Made by a program: the position numbers and the translations under genes
In this document: one piece after another, positions 28,425-30,738 of the stretch
Layout: each line of letters starts with the position of its first letter
Numbering within the stretch: position 1 is the stretch's first letter
DNA from: a virus
Virus record (IMG/VR): IMGVR_UViG_3300031787_000579
Span: 1-30,738 of that record
DNA: 30,738 nucleotides
Direction: 5' to 3' (one strand)
Notes under the pieces: model-generated
What the model saw: the letters and a program-made list of their open reading frames with translations, nothing else
Told to the model about the DNA's origin: nothing
Database searches by the model: none

Positions 28425-28671
28425 TAAGATGGCATCACTCATTAAGGCCAGAAGAAATGAATTAAAGATTTCACAGATTGAGTTAGGCAGGCAGTTAGGA
28501 TGGACATCATCCAAGGGGCAGGTGGTGTCTAATGTTGAGAGAGGTCTGCAACAGATCCCATCAAGTCACCTTAATAGATTGTCAGTCATCCTGGTTATCC
28601 CAAGAGAGCAGATCATTGAAGCATACATAGAAGACTTTAAGGACTCACTTTATAAGGAGCTAAACAAATGA
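28408..28671 (+). CDS. XRE-family HTH regulator
   Basis: An 87-residue protein. Residues about 10-62 form a Cro/CI-type helix-turn-helix: LIKARRNELKISQIELGRQL, then SNVERGLQQIPSSHLNRLS, with the S-Q-x-x-L-G and I/V-S-x-x-E-R-G pattern. It would bind DNA as a dimer through the second helix and may use the repeats at 26221-26247 or 26510-26539. It starts within the previous gene and overlaps the next by 4 bp. There is no peptidase or activator domain. Confidence 0.82.
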   Translation: MITRANKMASLIKARRNELKISQIELGRQLGWTSSKGQVVSNVERGLQQIPSSHLNRLSVILVIPREQIIEAYIEDFKDSLYKELNK

Positions 28672-28895
28672 TTGCAGAGATTAAATTTGTTTTGCCAGAT
28701 GAGGCAGATGATTGTGAGGCATGCATGAAAGGTGCAAGATATAAACGCATGATTGATGAGCTTTATGAAGATGTGTTTAGACCACACATTAAGTATGAAA
28801 AGCCAATCATAGGAGATGACCTTAGAGGAAGGGATCTGGATGTCATTGCAGAGATCTGGAATAAATGCAAAGAACATTTTGAGGTGGAAGGATGA
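28668..28895 (+). CDS. Conserved small early phage protein
   Basis: A 75-residue protein: IKFVLPDEADDCEACMKGAR, a helix with YKRMIDELYEDVFRPHIKY, and a C-terminal amphipathic helix (AEIWNKCKEHFEVEG). The LP-E-x-x-D...Y...I-x-E-L-x-x-x-x-R-x-x-I-K-Y layout is one I recall from many small uncharacterised phage proteins. Function unknown. ATGA overlap with both neighbours supports expression. Confidence 0.6.
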   Translation: MIAEIKFVLPDEADDCEACMKGARYKRMIDELYEDVFRPHIKYEKPIIGDDLRGRDLDVIAEIWNKCKEHFEVEG

Positions 28896-29077
28896 AAGAT
28901 AAAGACAAAGACACAATAGAGCAATTTAAACTTATTTATGATTGTCTTGAAGGCATTTCTGCTATTACCGATAATAGATTAGAAATCTATAACTCGGTAA
29001 TAAATTGCTTAATTCTAGAAGCTAAATTTTTAGTCGAGCAAGGTATAAGAGAGCTTGATAAAAGGAAGTCCAAATGA
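28892..29077 (+). CDS. Small hypothetical protein
   Basis: A 61-residue, mostly helical protein (IEQFKLIYDCLEGISAITDN, INCLILEAKFLVEQG). GTGGAAGG precedes ATG 28892. It overlaps the next ATG by 4 bp. Not recognised. Confidence 0.55.
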   Translation: MKDKDKDTIEQFKLIYDCLEGISAITDNRLEIYNSVINCLILEAKFLVEQGIRELDKRKSK

Positions 29078-29382
29078 ACGACAAAGACAAAGAAGCGTTT
29101 GAGGAGTGGGTGAAATACAATGTGTCTATTGCTCTTAGAGATCGGTATGGCCTAGCTTTAATTCATACATGGCAAGCCGCTTGTGAGTATAAGGAAACTG
29201 AAAACAAAAAGCTACGTGAGGCTTTAGAGGATTTTATTTTAGAAAGTGAGCATGAACCAAGTTGTAAATATACAGAAGCATTTGGATTTCGAGAGGACTG
29301 TAAGTGCATGGATAGAAGGTATTATAATAGGGATGAATGTATTACTAGAGCTAGTGAAGCACTAAAAGAAATAAAGGAATAA
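29074..29382 (+). CDS. Hypothetical protein with possible zinc-binding Cys
   Basis: A 102-residue protein. The start (DKDKEAFEEWVKYN) and W-x-A-A-C-E-Y-K resemble small phage proteins with F-E-x-W...WxAACEYK. The second half is rich in Cys (SCKYT, DCKCMDRR, ECITR), which may bind metal. Unknown function; part of the early run. Confidence 0.55.
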   Translation: MNDKDKEAFEEWVKYNVSIALRDRYGLALIHTWQAACEYKETENKKLREALEDFILESEHEPSCKYTEAFGFREDCKCMDRRYYNRDECITRASEALKEIKE

Positions 29383-29383
29383 A

Positions 29384-29542
29384 ATGATCTATTTTCATAA
29401 ATTTTTACACATCATAATTATAGTAAACTGGAAAAATAGTTTTGGAGTTCACGTAACATTTGAAGATGGTTATGGAATTGTTTTTAGCAAAGAACAGTGG
29501 AATATAATATCAAGTATGTATGAATTTATCGGGGAAATTTAA
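29384..29542 (+). CDS. Small hypothetical protein (52 aa)
   Basis: ATG 29384 follows the preceding stop by one base and is preceded by AAGGAATAAA. It encodes 52 residues with a short hydrophobic start (FHKFLHIIIIVNW) and a polar C-terminal half that contains FEDGYGIVFSKEQW. It could be membrane-bound. The upstream 17 bp are identical to those of the next gene. It is too short for many gene finders. Confidence 0.65.
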   Translation: MIYFHKFLHIIIIVNWKNSFGVHVTFEDGYGIVFSKEQWNIISSMYEFIGEI

Positions 29543-29560
29543 ATAATATAAAGGAATAAA

Positions 29561-29767
29561 ATGAAAGTTATATATAAAGAACAGATTTTAGAAAAGATTT
29601 TAGCAGAAAAGAAAAAGGCAGATGTCTTTGGGTGGGAAATTGAAAAAATAATCTTAACTAAATTAGAGTCAGATTTACTTTTTATGCAAAATCCAGAGAT
29701 TGCACCACCTGGAATAGTGGGCAGTATTTATGGCATAAAAATTGAGATAAAGGATCAACATGATTAA
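29561..29767 (+). CDS. Small hypothetical protein
   Basis: A 68-residue protein preceded by AAGGAATAAA at 29551-29560. It has a helical start (YKEQILEKILAEKKKADVFG) and a strand-like C-terminus (GIVGSIYGIKIEIKDQH). Not recognised. It overlaps the next gene by 8 bp. Confidence 0.55.
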   Translation: MKVIYKEQILEKILAEKKKADVFGWEIEKIILTKLESDLLFMQNPEIAPPGIVGSIYGIKIEIKDQHD

Positions 29768-29966
29768 ACATGATAGGTGTGCAGAGTTTGAAAAAAGGAT
29801 CTTAGAGCTTGAGAATAAGCTTATAGACTTTGAGTCAGACTGGGTTAAGATGAGGGATGTTTCTGATAAGGTCCATGATGAAAATAAAAAGTTAAGAGAG
29901 GAAAACATCATCCTTAGGGCAGAGCTTGATGACACCAGGAAGCAGTTAGAAAGGGTATTAGTTTAA
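29760..29966 (+). CDS. Coiled-coil protein (68 aa)
   Basis: Almost entirely a charged coiled coil with leucine heptads: FEKRILELENKLIDFESDW and LREENIILRAELDDTRKQLE. It may oligomerise or act as an antirepressor or scaffold-like partner; no motif decides. One-base overlap with the HNH gene. Confidence 0.55.
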   Translation: MIKHDRCAEFEKRILELENKLIDFESDWVKMRDVSDKVHDENKKLREENIILRAELDDTRKQLERVLV

Positions 29967-30253
29967 TGAGTTTTGAAAGTGATAAACCATGCATCATATG
30001 TGGTCAAAATCAACCCAAAATGGTGACATATCACCACATCTATAGAAGAAAGACTTATCCTGAGCATGAGTGGAAGACCTGGAATTTGATGCCTCTCTGC
30101 TTAAAACATCACAATGAAATCCATTCAACATCTAACAGACTGTTTGCATCCAAACATAGACAGGCCCAAAAGTGGTTTGATGATAATGGTTGGGAAGTTA
30201 AACTATCAGGACAATATTTCCATCCTATAGATTTAGATGAAAATGATAGTTAA
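29966..30253 (+). CDS. Small HNH nuclease-like protein
   Basis: A 95-residue protein. C9-x2-C12 (CIICG), H23-H24 (HHIYRR), then N40-L-M-P-L-C45-x2-H48-H49-x3-H53 give the zinc and HNH core (H23/H24, N40, H49). Such small HNH proteins in phages are nucleases that help packaging or are homing relatives. Here it lies far from a terminase, so repair or homing fits better. The start overlaps the preceding stop (TAATG). Confidence 0.75.
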   Translation: MSFESDKPCIICGQNQPKMVTYHHIYRRKTYPEHEWKTWNLMPLCLKHHNEIHSTSNRLFASKHRQAQKWFDDNGWEVKLSGQYFHPIDLDENDS

Positions 30254-30477
30254 TATCCTATACGGCAAGGGCTTTGCTCATCAGTGTAAATAATCTCAGT
30301 GGGTGGAATGTTGTCGGGTGTGCCTAATTCCCAGTGGTAGATCTCTGCATCAGTCTCAATATATTCAATCTCATCAGTTTCTTCCTCAAGACTCCAATCC
30401 TTAAACATGGCCTCTAATAAGGCATCCTGGGCGATTGAATTAAAAGGGAGTAACAAAATAAAGATTAAGACTCTCAT
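30250..30477 (-). CDS. Small secreted acidic protein
   Basis: A 75-residue protein with a signal peptide at 1-17 (RVLIFILLLPFNSIA, cleavage likely before Q17) and an acidic mature part with Glu, Asp and Ile (EEETDEIEYIETDAEIY), plus one Cys near the end. It would be exported to the periplasm. It converges with the HNH gene (4-bp overlap of stops). Single-gene unit facing left. A moron-type cell-envelope effector is a guess. Confidence 0.6.
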   Translation of the reverse strand: MRVLIFILLLPFNSIAQDALLEAMFKDWSLEEETDEIEYIETDAEIYHWELGTPDNIPPTEIIYTDEQSPCRIGY

Positions 30478-30617
30478 AAATAAATGATAATTCTAAACAC
30501 TTAAAAAGTGGTAGGGTTATTTCAAGATCTTTTTTTCCCAAAAAATTCCATGATGAAAAGTTAATTATTTCAATGGTTTGGTTATATCAAAAAAAGACAA
30601 AAATATTTTCCCCAAAA

Positions 30618-30646
30618 TTTACCCAAAGTTTAACTTATGCTATAAT
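30618..30646 (+). promoter_or_regulatory. Extended -10 sigma70-like promoter
   Basis: TATAAT (30641-30646) preceded by TG and C (30638-30640), so TGCTATAAT, with a TTTACC -35-like hexamer (30618-30623) at 17 bp. A-rich DNA (30589-30605) lies upstream like an UP element. Expected start of transcription is about 30652-30654, at the ATG of the next gene. Confidence 0.7.
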
Positions 30647-30652
30647 GGGGGT

Positions 30653-30738
30653 ATGAAAATCTTTATTTTACTCTTATTGGTGTCTTGCGGTAAACCTACG
30701 GAAAAATGCATATCTGGGACCGAAAAGATCTTTCTTTG
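30653..30738 (+). CDS. Lipoprotein, 3' truncated by window end
   Basis: Twenty-eight residues are visible: MKIFILLLLVSCGKPTEKC. The signal ends in a clean lipobox L-V-S-C (Cys12), so lipidation is likely. It has its own promoter ending at the start codon, so the mRNA may be leaderless. A second Cys follows at 19. Short phage lipoproteins often change the host surface or block superinfection; that is inferred from such cases only. Confidence 0.7.
   Translation, partial: MKIFILLLLVSCGKPTEKCISGTEKIFL

Noticed and set aside
28650-28916. Antisense frame opposite 28668-28895
   Set aside because: It lies against a well-packed sense gene with ATGA junctions; hydrophobic shadow only.
30496-30515. 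CACTT/AAGTG hairpin near the secreted protein gene as terminator
   Set aside because: Only a 5-bp AT-rich stem, with no T-run directly after it on either strand.
1-30738. tRNA genes, integrase, terminase or DNA polymerase
   Set aside because: No clover-leaf with a clear T-arm was noticed by eye, and none of the frames shows integrase, terminase or polymerase motifs. A tRNA scan was not possible.

Overview
The window looks like a contiguous piece of a tailed double-stranded DNA phage (or prophage) genome of siphovirus type. It is AT-rich, with tightly packed and often overlapping genes. The evidence is a capsid module, a tail tube protein, a lambda G/GT-style tail chaperone with a -1 slippery heptamer, a tape measure gene, tail-tip and fibre genes, a lysis module, a recombination module and a run of small early-type genes. 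There is no tail sheath or contractile baseplate. Secreted and lipoprotein-like products and a possible spanin-like lipoprotein point to a Gram-negative host; the species cannot be told from the sequence. Terminase and portal genes are not in the window and presumably lie to the left. No integrase, DNA polymerase, tRNA or CRISPR array was seen.

Layout. 1-1861: end of a neck/morphogenesis gene, scaffold and major capsid protein. 1868-6635: a virion surface-protein module (decoration-like and fibre-like genes), unusually placed between the capsid gene and the head-tail connector genes and closed on one side by a terminator at 5654. 6644-9057: connector-like protein, tail terminator-like protein and tail tube protein, followed by a terminator at 9093. 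9153-11979: tail assembly chaperones (frameshifted pair) and tape measure. 11982-18905: tail-tip proteins, a large hub-like protein, several small fibre proteins and a glycine-rich adhesin. 18909-20474: membrane proteins, an M15-type endolysin and spanin-like genes. 20443-25992, minus strand: RusA-like resolvase, small proteins including a HEXXHXXGXXH metalloprotease-like gene, DEDDh exonuclease, SSB, Erf annealing protein, PP-loop (PAPS reductase-like) protein, putative helicase loader and a T5orf172 protein. 25993-26585: a non-coding divergent region that is the richest regulatory stretch of the window. 26586-30253, plus strand: HNH-repeat/exonuclease fusion, small metalloprotease-like gene, XRE regulator, several tiny proteins and an HNH protein. 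30250-30738: two exported-protein genes, one a lipoprotein with its own promoter, cut by the window end.

How it works together. The rightward genes from 1 to about 20.5 kb build the particle and lyse the cell. The leftward genes from 26 to 20.4 kb and the rightward genes from 26.6 kb diverge from one control region. That region holds a possible three-way-junction RNA, a four-tract G-quadruplex motif, 10-bp-phased TTATCTA repeats and TGGTCA direct repeats. I infer that it is the regulatory switch and possibly the replication origin. Several genes shorter than 61 codons (19120-19257, 20298-20474, 22045-22203, 29384-29542 and possibly 21218-21355) are reported here because spacing and start/stop overlaps support them.
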